Below, piece after piece: positions 7,779 through 14,860 of a stretch of DNA of 19,733 nt (its first letter is position 1; every line of letters begins with the position of its first letter). This DNA comes from JBDTMT01 sp033764095 (GTDB lineage: Bacteria; Desulfobacterota; Binatia; HRBIN30; CADEER01). The notes beneath the pieces were generated by a model. The model did no database searches. It was given only the letters and a program-made list of their open reading frames with translations, and was not told where the DNA came from. The stretch is taken from the NCBI GenBank assembly GCA_033764095.1, contig JANRJF010000416.1, forward strand, positions 1 to 19,733. Direction: 5' to 3'. A program made the translations under genes and the position numbers.

Positions 7779-7787
7779 TCCGTGGCC
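7767..7787. repeat. Possible solitary arm of a foldback element at the kinase 3' end
   Basis: The complement of this stretch reads CCACGGACTACACGGAAGG, two 9-base words of the kind that build the other arms in this window, but I find no inverted partner nearby. It includes the GHMP kinase stop codon TAG (7776-7778) and encodes its last residues (PSV). It could be chance. Confidence 0.35.
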
Positions 7788-7837
7788 AGGCCGTTCACGC
7801 TCAGCGGCGCGCGCGCGACCGTGCTATCGGGCCTCCG

Positions 7838-8566
7838 GTGAGTGCTGCACAACCCACCGCCGTCATCCTCGCCGCCGGCGCCGGCTCGCGGCTCGGCGAG
7901 CTCGGGCGGCGCTACTCAAAGGCGATGGTGCCGCTCGCCGATCGGCCGCTGATCGCACACGTGATCGAGCGGCTGCGCGCGGCGGGCGTCGGACCGCTGG
8001 TCGTGGTGCGCCATGCGAGCGACGACGCCCTGGCGGAATATCTGGCGGACCGCGACGTCGCCGTCGCCGTCCAACAGCAGCGGCGCGGCATCGCCGACGC
8101 GCTCGCCGGCGCGCTGCCGCGGCTCGGCGACGCGCCGGCGTACCTGGCCTGCGCCTGCGACAGCCTCTTCACCCCGACCGATATCGCGGCGGTGATCGCC
8201 GCCGGCGCCGACGGCGACGCCGCAATCGGCGTGCTGGCGATGGACGCCGACGCCACCACCAGCCGCAGCGCGGTGGTGGTAGCGGGCGGCCGTGTCACCG
8301 CAGTGATCGAGAAGCCGCCGCCCGGCTCCGCCCCGTCGACCCTGGTCGGCGCGCCACTCTACTGGCTGCCGCGCGCCATCGACCCGCTGCTCGGCGAGAC
8401 CGCGCGCGGCGCCGGCGGCGAACGCTACGTCACCACCGCCCTCGCCGCGCACCTCGCCGCCGGCGGCACGCTGCGCGCCGTGCGCCTCAGCGGCCGCGTC
8501 GAGATCACCACCGCCGCCGACCTCGCCGCCGCCGAGCGCGGCCTGCGTGCCGGTCGCCTCGGTTAG
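7838..8566 (+). CDS. Sugar-1-phosphate nucleotidyltransferase (NTP_transferase family)
   Basis: Transfers a nucleotidyl group to a sugar-1-phosphate to make an NDP-sugar. The 242-residue protein opens with TAVILAAGAGSRLG and SKAMVPLADRPLI, the G-rich nucleotide loop and following Lys of the family, with the Asp of ACACDSLF as the likely metal-binding residue. VIEKPP and the PLYWLP stretch fit the sugar-binding half. It starts at GTG 7838, 59 bases after the GHMP kinase stop. Kinase plus nucleotidyltransferase in tandem is the arrangement of salvage routes such as monosaccharide to sugar-1-P to NDP-sugar (known for HddA/HddC and for plant glucuronokinase with a UDP-sugar pyrophosphorylase). 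The base specificity (UTP, GTP or CTP) cannot be told from the motifs. No ribosome binding site is obvious. Confidence 0.85.
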   Translation: MSAAQPTAVILAAGAGSRLGELGRRYSKAMVPLADRPLIAHVIERLRAAGVGPLVVVRHASDDALAEYLADRDVAVAVQQQRRGIADALAGALPRLGDAPAYLACACDSLFTPTDIAAVIAAGADGDAAIGVLAMDADATTSRSAVVVAGGRVTAVIEKPPPGSAPSTLVGAPLYWLPRAIDPLLGETARGAGGERYVTTALAAHLAAGGTLRAVRLSGRVEITTAADLAAAERGLRAGRLG

Positions 8567-8614
8567 GGATTCTCCGCATGGACTTGCGCGCGCGCGGCGT
8601 GCTCAGGGGGACGC

Positions 8615-10102
8615 ATGCAGTCGCGTTCTCTGGCCGGACGGGCAGCGCTGGCGGTGGCGCTGATGATCGGCTTCTACGTGCTGGCGCTGGCGATGATCGC
8701 GGCGCTGCTCTTCGTGCCCTACGTCGAGGTGGCGTGGGCGCACCACGTGAACCTCAAGCTGACGCTGCTGTGCCTGTTCGGCGCCGCGGCGATCGGCTGG
8801 TCGATCCTGCCGCGCGGCGACACGTTTCCCGCCCCCGGCCCGGCGCTGCACGAGGGTGATCATCCGCGCCTCTTCGATCGCCTGCGCGACGTCGCGACGC
8901 GCACCGAGCAGGCAATGCCGAGCGAGGTATTCCTGGTCCCCGACATGAACGCCTGGGTGGCCAACCGCGGCGGCGTGATGGGATTCGGCAGCCGCCGCGT
9001 CATGGGCCTCGGCCTGCCGCTCATGCAGCTCACCCAGGTCGACCAGTTCGAGGCCATCCTGGCGCACGAGTTCGGCCACTATCACGGCGGCGACACGCGC
9101 CTCGGACCGTGGATCTACAAGACGCGCGGCGCCATCGGCCGCACGCTCGGCACGCTCGGCGAGGACGGCTGGCTGCACCTGCCGTTTCGCTGGTACGGCA
9201 CCATGTTCCTGCGCATCACGCAGGCGATCTCGCGCGCCCAGGAGCTCACCGCCGACCGCCTCGCCGCCCGTGTGGTCGGGGCGCGGCCGCTGGCCGACGG
9301 CCTGAAGCGCGTCCACGCCGAGGGACAGGCGTTCAACACCTACTGGCAGAACGAGGCAGTTCCGCTGCTGCAGGCCGGCTACCACGCGCCGCTGGTGGAG
9401 GGATTCACCCGCTTCCTGCAGGCACCGCGCATCCGCACCGCCATCGACAAGGCGCTGGCGACAGAGATGGAGAGCGGCACCGCCGATCCGTTCGACAGCC
9501 ATCCACCGCTGCGCGAGCGCCTGGCCGCGCTCGCGCCGCTGCTCGACGTGGACGCGCCGGTCGGCGACGAGGCCAGCGCGCTGACGCTGCTCGGCGACGT
9601 CGCCGCCAGCGAGCGCGCGCTGATCGGCTTCCTCGCCAAGAGCGGCGACGCCGGAAGCTTCCGCCCACTCGCCTGGGACGACACCACGCTGACCGTCTAT
9701 GCGCCCGCCTGGCGGCAGCAGATGGAGAAACTGGCGCCACTGCTCGGTGATGCGACGCTGGCCGATCTGCCGGAGATCGTGCGCACGCGCGGAGCCGAGC
9801 TGTCGCGCCACGTCGCGGGGCAGGAGGTCCCCGAACAATTCACCGCCCAGGCGCTCGCCGGCCCGCTCGGCAGCTGCGTCGCCACCGCCCTGCTCGACGC
9901 CGGCTGGAGCGCCGACGCCGCGCCGGGCGAGCCGGTCACCGTACGCCACGGGGACTTCGTCCTGGAGCCGTTCGCCATCGTCCCCTCGCTGCTGGGCGAC
10001 CAGGCGGCCGCCGGCAGCGAGCGCTGGCTGACGACGCTGCGCGAGCACGACGTCGCGGCGCTGCGCCTGGCGACGCCGCCCGCCACCGTGCCGCCGGCCT
10101 AG
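8615..10102 (+). CDS. Membrane-bound M48-family zinc metalloprotease
   Basis: A 495-residue peptidase of the M48 (HtpX/Ste24-like) group. Two hydrophobic segments lie at the N terminus (about 10-35 and 46-63). The zinc site is HEFGH (His151, Glu152, His155), and Glu210 in AQELTADRLAARV is the expected third ligand. Beyond about residue 330 comes an Ala/Leu-rich region that I do not recognise; it includes LTVYAPAWRQQMEKLAPLLG, a region that could bind or present substrates. Start ATG 8615 follows AGGGGGA (8604-8611 region), 48 bases after the nucleotidyltransferase stop, so co-transcription with the two upstream genes is plausible although the functions do not obviously match. M48 proteases are known in membrane-protein quality control; no specific role can be given here. 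Confidence 0.9.
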   Translation: MQSRSLAGRAALAVALMIGFYVLALAMIAALLFVPYVEVAWAHHVNLKLTLLCLFGAAAIGWSILPRGDTFPAPGPALHEGDHPRLFDRLRDVATRTEQAMPSEVFLVPDMNAWVANRGGVMGFGSRRVMGLGLPLMQLTQVDQFEAILAHEFGHYHGGDTRLGPWIYKTRGAIGRTLGTLGEDGWLHLPFRWYGTMFLRITQAISRAQELTADRLAARVVGARPLADGLKRVHAEGQAFNTYWQNEAVPLLQAGYHAPLVEGFTRFLQAPRIRTAIDKALATEMESGTADPFDSHPPLRERLAALAPLLDVDAPVGDEASALTLLGDVAASERALIGFLAKSGDAGSFRPLAWDDTTLTVYAPAWRQQMEKLAPLLGDATLADLPEIVRTRGAELSRHVAGQEVPEQFTAQALAGPLGSCVATALLDAGWSADAAPGEPVTVRHGDFVLEPFAIVPSLLGDQAAAGSERWLTTLREHDVAALRLATPPATVPPA

Positions 10103-10115
10103 GAACGCACGCGCC

Positions 10116-10163
10116 GGCACGGAGGTGCGGAGCGCAGCGTCGCTGCCCTGCTGCTCCGTGCCC
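10116..10163. terminator. Candidate bidirectional terminator between convergent M48 and ppgK-like genes
   Basis: GGCACGGAG (about 10116-10124) can pair with CTCCGTGCC (10154-10162), and neighbouring words (GCGGAGCGC against GCTCTCCGC) extend the pairing imperfectly. It lies in the 80-base convergent spacer, where a shared terminator is expected. No T tract is present. The pairing words loosely resemble the tandem-word foldbacks, but I do not count it as one of them. Confidence 0.4.
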
Positions 10164-10182
10164 CCGCTCTCCGCTCAGCCGC

Positions 10183-10863
10183 TCACCGCTTTCGGCGCTT
10201 GCCGACCGCGGCGGCCTCTTCCCACATGCGGAAGCCGCCGATGAACGCGTTGGCGTTGTCGCCGCGCTCGACGCGCTTGGGGAGCTTCTTGAGCTTCTTC
10301 GCGTTGCCGCCGCCGATGACGACGTAGTCGGCCTGCATGGCTTCGGAGAGCCGCGTGACGACGTCGCGGACTTCCTTGCGCCACTTCGCCTTGCCCAGCC
10401 GATCGAGGCCGCGCAGGCCGACGAAATCCTCGAAGGTCTTGCCCTTCTTGTACGGCAGGTGGGCGAGCTCAAGCGGCTCGACGACGCCGTCGACGATCAG
10501 CGCCGTGCCCAGACCGGTGCCGAGGCCGAGGAACAGCATGCGGCCGCCCTTGTAGCTGCCGAGCGCTTGCATGGCGGCGTCGTTGAGGATGCGCACCGGC
10601 TTGCCGAACGCCTTGCCGTAGTCGAAGCCGACCCAGCCGGTGCCGAGATTGTGCGGCTCCAGCATCGGCTTGTCGTGCAAGACCGGTCCCGGGTAGCCCA
10701 TGGCGATGACGTCGTAGGTCCAACCGCGCGCCAGGCGCTTGACCGCGCTCACCATGCGGCGCGGCGTCAGCGTCGGGCCCGAGTCGACCTCGCGCTTCTC
10801 CTTCTCGCCGGTGGCGAGAATCTTCACATGCGTGCCGCCGATGTCGATCGCCAGTACTTTCAT
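10183..10863 (-). CDS. ppgK: Polyphosphate glucokinase-like ROK-family sugar kinase
   Basis: Phosphorylates glucose to glucose-6-phosphate, in the family's best-known members with polyphosphate as donor. The 226-residue protein has the ASKHA phosphate-1 motif AIDIGGTHVK (Asp7), GYPGPV, PHNLGTGWVGFD, the NDAAMQALG motif (Asn94, Asp95) and the phosphate-2 glycine loop FLGLGTGLGTA. The PHNLG...GWV...FD string is typical of the PpgK branch. The C terminus is Lys/Arg-rich (GKRRKR). It is the last gene of a minus-strand run after tal, gnd, pgl and rpiA, and would feed hexose phosphate into that pathway. AGGAG (complement of 10871-10875) precedes the ATG; the foldback element starts at the very next base. 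Polyphosphate use is inferred from similarity, not shown. Confidence 0.85.
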   Translation of the reverse strand: MKVLAIDIGGTHVKILATGEKEKREVDSGPTLTPRRMVSAVKRLARGWTYDVIAMGYPGPVLHDKPMLEPHNLGTGWVGFDYGKAFGKPVRILNDAAMQALGSYKGGRMLFLGLGTGLGTALIVDGVVEPLELAHLPYKKGKTFEDFVGLRGLDRLGKAKWRKEVRDVVTRLSEAMQADYVVIGGGNAKKLKKLPKRVERGDNANAFIGGFRMWEEAAAVGKRRKR

Positions 10864-10875
10864 GAATGAACTCCT

Positions 10876-10979
10876 GCTGTCAGCAATCAGCCCTCAGCTG
10901 TCAGCTGGCAAGGCCTCAGACATCCATTCCAAGGCTGATGGCTGATGGCTGACGGCTGATTGCCTACTTCTCTGACAGC
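10876..10979. repeat. Foldback element 5 (heptamer word TCAGCYN)
   Basis: Occupies the whole rpiA-ppgK spacer. The outer pair GCTGTCAG (10876-10883) and CTGACAGC (10972-10979) encloses inner arms of 7-base words: TCAGCCC, TCAGCTG, TCAGCTG on the left (about 10887-10907) and their complements (GGCTGAT, GGCTGAT, GGCTGAC, GGCTGAT) on the right (about 10932-10956). One edge abuts the rpiA stop codon (complement of 10980-10982) and the other abuts the ppgK AGGAG (10871-10875), leaving no unused base. Confidence 0.9.
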
Positions 10980-11648
10980 TTATTTCGTCCTGACCAGTTC
11001 GCGGGCGCCGTCGCGGCCGGCGACGATGACCCGTTCGACCATCGGGGCAAGGAAGAGGCCGTGCTCGACCAGGCCGGGAATGGCGGCGAGCTGCGAGGCC
11101 AGGGTGACCGGATCCGGGATACGCGGAAAGGCGGCGTCCATCAGCAGGTTGCCGTTGTCGCTGCGCGCCGCGCGCGTCGTGACGCGCGCCGCACCGAGCG
11201 CGCGCACCTGCTCGGCCACCACCGCGGGAGCGAAGGGCAGCACCTCCAGCGGCAGGCCGAAGGCGCCGAGCGTCTCGACCAGCTTGCTCTCGTCGACCAC
11301 GACCAGGAAGCGCGCCGCCATGCTGGCGACCACCTTCTCGCGCGTGTGCGCGCCACCGCCGCCCTTGATCAGGTTGAAGCGGCCGTCCACCTCGTCGGCG
11401 CCGTCGATGGCGATGTCGAGGTGCAGCGCCTGGTCGGGCGCGACGACCTTCAACTTGAGCTCGGTGGCGAGCGCCGCGGTGCGCTCCGAGGTGGCGACGC
11501 AGATGATGTCGGGATGGCGCTCGCCGAGCGCGACGATCGTGTAGTGCACGGTCGAGCCGGTGCCCAGGCCAACCTTCATGCCGTCGCGAACGTATTCCGC
11601 GGCCTTGCGGCCGGCGGCTTCTTTCGCCTTCTGCTGCGCGTCGGTCAC
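10980..11648 (-). CDS. rpiA: Ribose-5-phosphate isomerase A
   Basis: Interconverts ribose-5-phosphate and ribulose-5-phosphate. The 222-residue length is normal for RpiA. Family marks are VGLGTGSTV (phosphate loop, about 26-34), TSERTAALA, DIAIDGADEVD (78-88), LIKGGGGAHTREK (Lys95; Glu104 as the catalytic base) and VVDESKLVETLG. I chose GTG 11648 because the protein then begins at the family's usual position (VTDAQQKAKEAAGRKAAEYV). The frame stays open upstream through the TTTTGCC repeat as a Lys/Arg-rich extension, which I regard as non-coding. The ribosome binding site is weak. It lies between pgl and ppgK in the pentose-phosphate run. Confidence 0.96.
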   Translation of the reverse strand: MTDAQQKAKEAAGRKAAEYVRDGMKVGLGTGSTVHYTIVALGERHPDIICVATSERTAALATELKLKVVAPDQALHLDIAIDGADEVDGRFNLIKGGGGAHTREKVVASMAARFLVVVDESKLVETLGAFGLPLEVLPFAPAVVAEQVRALGAARVTTRAARSDNGNLLMDAAFPRIPDPVTLASQLAAIPGLVEHGLFLAPMVERVIVAGRDGARELVRTK

Positions 11649-11670
11649 TGGCGCCCGCCCGGAGCGGAAG

Positions 11671-11749
11671 AGAAGGCAAAAGGCAAAAGTAAATGAGTCG
11701 AGTTCGTCCTTTTGCCTTTTGCCTTTTGCTTTTTGCCTTTTGCCTTTCT
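11671..11749. repeat. Foldback element 6 (heptamer word TTTTGCC)
   Basis: In the pgl-rpiA spacer. The right arm (11708-11749) has five phased 7-base units TTTTGCC, with one variant TTTTGCT (11710-11744). The left arm (11671-11689) has only about two and a half complementary units. The arms therefore differ strongly in unit number, and several alternative registers of pairing are possible. It is A/T-rich against a very GC-rich background. It begins six bases beyond the pgl stop. Confidence 0.9.
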
Positions 11750-11754
11750 GATCC

Positions 11755-12450
11755 TCACGACGAGGCTCCCGCCGCCGCGCGGTCGGCCAAGATGAGCGCG
11801 CGCTCCTGCCGCACGCGCCCGGCGGGAATCGACGCATCGCCCGCCCGCAGTTTGATCAGCGCCGGAACCTTCTCCGCGCCGGTGACCACCCAGAGGATGC
11901 GGCGCGCGCGGTTGATCAGCGGATAGGTGACGGTCATGCGGCGGCGATCCTGATAGGTGCCGGCGGTGAGCGCGACATCGGCGGCATGCACGCCGAGCAC
12001 GGCGTCGTTCGGCACCAACGATGCCGTATGGCCGTCCGGCCCCAGGCCGAGGTGGATGAGATCGAGCACCGGCGGATCGCCGCAGCTCTCGCGCAGCACT
12101 TCGGCATAGCGCACCGCAGCGCTGACCGGATCCGGATCGTTCACCGGCATGGCGTGCAACTGCGCCGCCGGCAGCGGCGCGGTGGCGAGCAGGCTCTCGT
12201 GCAGGTGCGTCAGGTTGCGGTCCGGATCGCCGTCCGGCGCGATGCGTTCGTCGACCTGGAAGACGTCGACGCCCGGCCAGGGCACCGACTCGTGCGCCAG
12301 CAGGCGCAACATCTGCCACGGCGTGTGGCCGCCGCTCACCGCCAGGCTGAAGCGCCCGCGCGCCGCCACCGACTGCCGCGCCTCGGCCGCGATCAGCTGC
12401 GCGGCGCGCTGCGCGACGGCATCGGCATCCGGGAGAATCTCGATATCCAT
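11755..12450 (-). CDS. pgl: 6-phosphogluconolactonase
   Basis: Hydrolyses 6-phosphogluconolactone to 6-phosphogluconate, the second step of the oxidative pentose-phosphate path. The 231-residue protein has SLAVSGGHTPWQML (phosphate loop, about 35-48), VDVFQVDERIAPDGDPDRN, and the signature LGLGPDGHTASLVP. This is the DevB/SOL type, not the beta-propeller type. Start ATG 12450; AAGGG (complement of 12457-12461) lies six bases upstream and its first two bases belong to the foldback arm that begins at 12460. It lies downstream of gnd and upstream of rpiA. Confidence 0.95.
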   Translation of the reverse strand: MDIEILPDADAVAQRAAQLIAAEARQSVAARGRFSLAVSGGHTPWQMLRLLAHESVPWPGVDVFQVDERIAPDGDPDRNLTHLHESLLATAPLPAAQLHAMPVNDPDPVSAAVRYAEVLRESCGDPPVLDLIHLGLGPDGHTASLVPNDAVLGVHAADVALTAGTYQDRRRMTVTYPLINRARRILWVVTGAEKVPALIKLRAGDASIPAGRVRQERALILADRAAAGASS

Positions 12451-12459
12451 TCAAAACCC

Positions 12460-12538
12460 TTCACCACGGAGACACGGAGACACGGAGAATCACCAAGGCC
12501 TTGCTCCGCTCTCCGTGCCTCTGTGACTCGGTGGTGAA
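12460..12538. repeat. Foldback element 7 (octamer word CACGGAGA)
   Basis: Arms 12460-12488 and 12510-12538 are 29 bases each and match at about 25 positions. Each has a TTCACCAC cap and two to three 8-base words of the CACGGAGA type; the loop is about 21 bases. It fills the gnd-pgl spacer from two bases past the gnd stop (12541) to nine bases before the pgl ATG. Same word family as the element between ctaC and ctaD. Confidence 0.92.
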
Positions 12539-12540
12539 TC

Positions 12541-13557
12541 CTACTTCTTCTTCTCCAAATGCCCGCCGAACTCGAAGCGCATCGCCGACAACAGTTTGTT
12601 GGCGAAGTCGGCTTCGCCGCGCGATTCGAAGCGGTCGAAGAGCGCGGCGCTGAGGACGTGGGCGGGCACGCCTTCCTCGATCGAGGCGAGCACGGTCCAG
12701 CGGCCCTCGCCGGAGTCGGAAACGCGGCCGGCGAAGTTGTCGAGCTTGGGATCGCCGGCCAGCGCCTGCGCGGTGAGGTCGAGCAGCCACGACGCGACGA
12801 CGCTGCCGCGCCGCCACACCTCGGCGATGTCGGCGAGGTTGAAGTCGTACTGGTAGTGCTCGGGATTGCGCAGCGGCGTCGTCTCGGCGTCGACCGTCTG
12901 CGTGCCCTTGCCGACGTTGGCCTTGTGCAGGATGTTGAGCCCCTCGGCGTAGGCGGCCATGAGGCCGTACTCGATGCCGTTGTGCACCATCTTGACGAAG
13001 TGGCCGGCGCCGTTCGGGCCGCAGTGCAGGTAGCCGTTCTCGGCGGTGCTGTTGGTGATCTTCTCGCGCCCCGGGGTGCGGTCGACGTTGCCCATGCCGG
13101 GCGCCAGCGCGGCGAAGATCGGGTCGAGGTGCTTCACCACGTCGGGCTCGCCGCCGATCATCTGGCAGTAGCCGCGCTCCAGGCCCCAGACGCCGCCGCT
13201 GGTGCCGCAGTCGACGTAGTGCAGGCCCTTGGCCTTGAGCTCGCCGGCGCGGCGGATGTCGTCGATGTAGTACGAGTTGCCGCCGTCGATGATGATGTCG
13301 CCGCGCTGCAGGCGCGCGCTCAGGTCGGCGAGGGTCTGGTCGACCACCGCCGCCGGCACCATGATCCAGGCGGCGCGCGGCGCGCTCAGCTTGGCAACGA
13401 AGTCGTCGAGCGACGCGGCGCCGACCGCGCCCTCCGCCGCCAGGCCCTTCACCGCGTCGGGCGACATGTCGAACACCACGCATTGATGCCCCGCCTTCAT
13501 CAGACGGCGCACCATGTTGGCCCCCATGCGGCCGAGGCCGATCATTCCCAGTTGCAT
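12541..13557 (-). CDS. gnd: 6-phosphogluconate dehydrogenase, decarboxylating (short type)
   Basis: Oxidatively decarboxylates 6-phosphogluconate to ribulose-5-phosphate. The 338-residue length is that of the short GntZ/YqeC-like class rather than the roughly 470-residue E. coli type. Short-class enzymes are often NAD-preferring, which is an inference here. Motifs: MIGLGRMGANMVRRL (Rossmann glycines, 5-19), DGGNSYY, DCGTSGGVWGLERGYCQMIG (substrate site), and GHFVKMVHNGIEYGLM with the catalytic Lys and Asn. The C terminus is EKKK. Start ATG 13557 has AGAGGAG a few bases upstream (complement of 13563-13569). It lies 28 bases downstream of tal, the one spacer in this run with no foldback element. 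Confidence 0.96.
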   Translation of the reverse strand: MQLGMIGLGRMGANMVRRLMKAGHQCVVFDMSPDAVKGLAAEGAVGAASLDDFVAKLSAPRAAWIMVPAAVVDQTLADLSARLQRGDIIIDGGNSYYIDDIRRAGELKAKGLHYVDCGTSGGVWGLERGYCQMIGGEPDVVKHLDPIFAALAPGMGNVDRTPGREKITNSTAENGYLHCGPNGAGHFVKMVHNGIEYGLMAAYAEGLNILHKANVGKGTQTVDAETTPLRNPEHYQYDFNLADIAEVWRRGSVVASWLLDLTAQALAGDPKLDNFAGRVSDSGEGRWTVLASIEEGVPAHVLSAALFDRFESRGEADFANKLLSAMRFEFGGHLEKKK

Positions 13558-13585
13558 CGCTACTCCTCTTCCCGGCCGGCGCCGC

Positions 13586-14665
13586 TCAGGCGGCGCGCAG
13601 CGCCTGCATCTTCGCCGCGACACGCGCCAGCAGCGAGTCGAACGACGCGACGAATGCGTCGCGCCCCTTGATCTGCAGCTCGGCGGCGAGCGCATCGACG
13701 TCGACGCCGGCGGCGCCGACCTGCGCGATCACCGCCTCGCAGTCGCCGCCGTCCATCGGCAGCGGCCCGCGCACCTCGCCGTGGTCGGCAAAGGCGAGCA
13801 GCGTCTGTTCCGGCATGGTGTTGACCGTGTTCGGCGCCGCCAGCGCGGTGACGTAGTAGGTGTCGGGCAGCGCCTTGCTCTTGGTGCCGGTGCTGGCCAT
13901 CAGCAGCCGCTGCGGCCGCGCCCCCTTGCGCACCAGCGCCTGCCAGCGCGGCGCGGCGAGCAGATCGCGATACGCCTTATAGGCGCGCTGGCCGATGGCG
14001 ACGCCGAGCCTGTCGCGCAGCCCCTCCGGCAGCTGCTGCGTGGCGCCGTCCCAGCGCGAGATGAACAGCGAGGCGACCGAGGCGACATCGGGCGCCAGCC
14101 CGGCGGCGACGCGGCGCTCGAGGCCCTTCAGGTAGGCGTAGGCGCAGGCGAGATAGTGCTCGCGCGAGAACAGCAGCGTGACGTTGATCGGCACGCCGGC
14201 GAGGATCAGTTCCTCGATCGCCTCCAGGCCGGCGGCGGTGCCCGGCACCTTGATGAAGACGTTGGGCCGCGCCGCGGCGGCGTGCAGGCGCTTCGCTTCG
14301 GCGATGGTGCCGGCGGCGTCGTCGGCCAACGCCGGCGAGACCTCCAGCGAGACGAACCCGTCGACGCCGGCGGTGTGGTCGTGCACCGAGCGGAACAGGT
14401 CGGCAGCGGCGGTGATGTCCTCCAGCGCGACCGCGAAGAACACCTCCTCCGGCGAGCGCCCGTCACCGGCGTGGCGGCGGATGGCGTCGTCGTAGTCGGC
14501 CCCCTGCCCGATGGCGTGCTCGAAGATGGTCGGATTCGAGGTCAGCCCGGTCACCGACAGCTCGGCGATCCACTTCGCCAGCGTGCCGCTGGTGAGCAGC
14601 TCGCGGCGGATGTTGTCCAGCCAGACGGACTGCCCGAGATCGTGCAGCCGATTGAGCGCGTTCAT
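13586..14665 (-). CDS. tal: Transaldolase
   Basis: Transfers a dihydroxyacetone unit between sugar phosphates in the non-oxidative pentose-phosphate path. The 359-residue protein fits the longer TalB-like/mycobacterial-type class. Motifs: LSVTGLTSNPTIFEHAI (about 36-52), GFVSLEVSP (103-111), and NVFIKVPGT with Lys139 as the Schiff-base residue, followed by INVTLLFS and FISRWD. I start at ATG 14665, preceded by GGAGGG; a TTG at 14680 in frame is less likely. It is the first gene of the tal-gnd-pgl-rpiA-ppgK run, and a candidate promoter lies upstream (14697-14724). The expected partner zwf is not adjacent. Confidence 0.95.
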   Translation of the reverse strand: MNALNRLHDLGQSVWLDNIRRELLTSGTLAKWIAELSVTGLTSNPTIFEHAIGQGADYDDAIRRHAGDGRSPEEVFFAVALEDITAAADLFRSVHDHTAGVDGFVSLEVSPALADDAAGTIAEAKRLHAAAARPNVFIKVPGTAAGLEAIEELILAGVPINVTLLFSREHYLACAYAYLKGLERRVAAGLAPDVASVASLFISRWDGATQQLPEGLRDRLGVAIGQRAYKAYRDLLAAPRWQALVRKGARPQRLLMASTGTKSKALPDTYYVTALAAPNTVNTMPEQTLLAFADHGEVRGPLPMDGGDCEAVIAQVGAAGVDVDALAAELQIKGRDAFVASFDSLLARVAAKMQALRAA

Positions 14666-14696
14666 CGTCGCACCCTCCAAAAGTCAGTGCGCGCGA

Positions 14697-14724
14697 GTAG
14701 TACCGCGATGACGCGGGGAGTCAA
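14697..14724 (-). promoter_or_regulatory. Candidate promoter for the tal-gnd-pgl-rpiA-ppgK run
   Basis: On the minus strand TTGACT (complement of 14719-14724) is separated by 16 bases from TACTAC (complement of 14697-14702), about 30 bases before the tal ATG. The -35 is good and the -10 is poor. It is placed between tal and the foldback element at 14742-14860, which would therefore lie upstream of the promoter rather than in the transcript. Confidence 0.35.
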
Positions 14725-14741
14725 CTGCGCAAATCACAGCG

Positions 14742-14860
14742 AGAGGCGTGACCAGTGACCGGTGACCGGTGACCGGTCAGGCAACGCCGGCCGAGTAGAG
14801 CGTCTTCTTGAAGCCAATTCTTCCGACTGGTCACCGGTCACTGGTCACCGGTCACGCTCT
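14742..14860. repeat. Foldback element 8 (heptamer word TGACCRG)
   Basis: Arms 14742-14778 and 14825-14860 are 36-37 bases each, made of four to five 7-base words TGACCGG/TGACCAG, with an AGAG cap at the outer ends. The loop, about 46 bases (14779-14824), is the longest of the set. The right arm overlaps the 3' end of fdhD: its stop codon (complement of 14845-14847) and about four preceding codons are repeat sequence. TGACCGG and its complement CCGGTCA also make many small internal palindromes (ACCGGT). Confidence 0.92.

Noticed and set aside
6977..7837. Upstream extension of the nucleotidyltransferase frame through the kinase gene
   Set aside because: The extension is low-complexity Arg/Ala sequence overlapping the kinase in another frame; the family's normal start is at GTG 7838.
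11671..11749. CRISPR-like or direct-repeat array
   Set aside because: Units are contiguous heptamers without spacers and occur in inverted arms; no cas gene is present.
11649..11837. N-terminal extension of RpiA through the TTTTGCC repeat
   Set aside because: The extension is Lys/Gln/Arg-rich repeat translation and overlaps the 3' end of pgl; RpiA homologues begin near GTG 11648.
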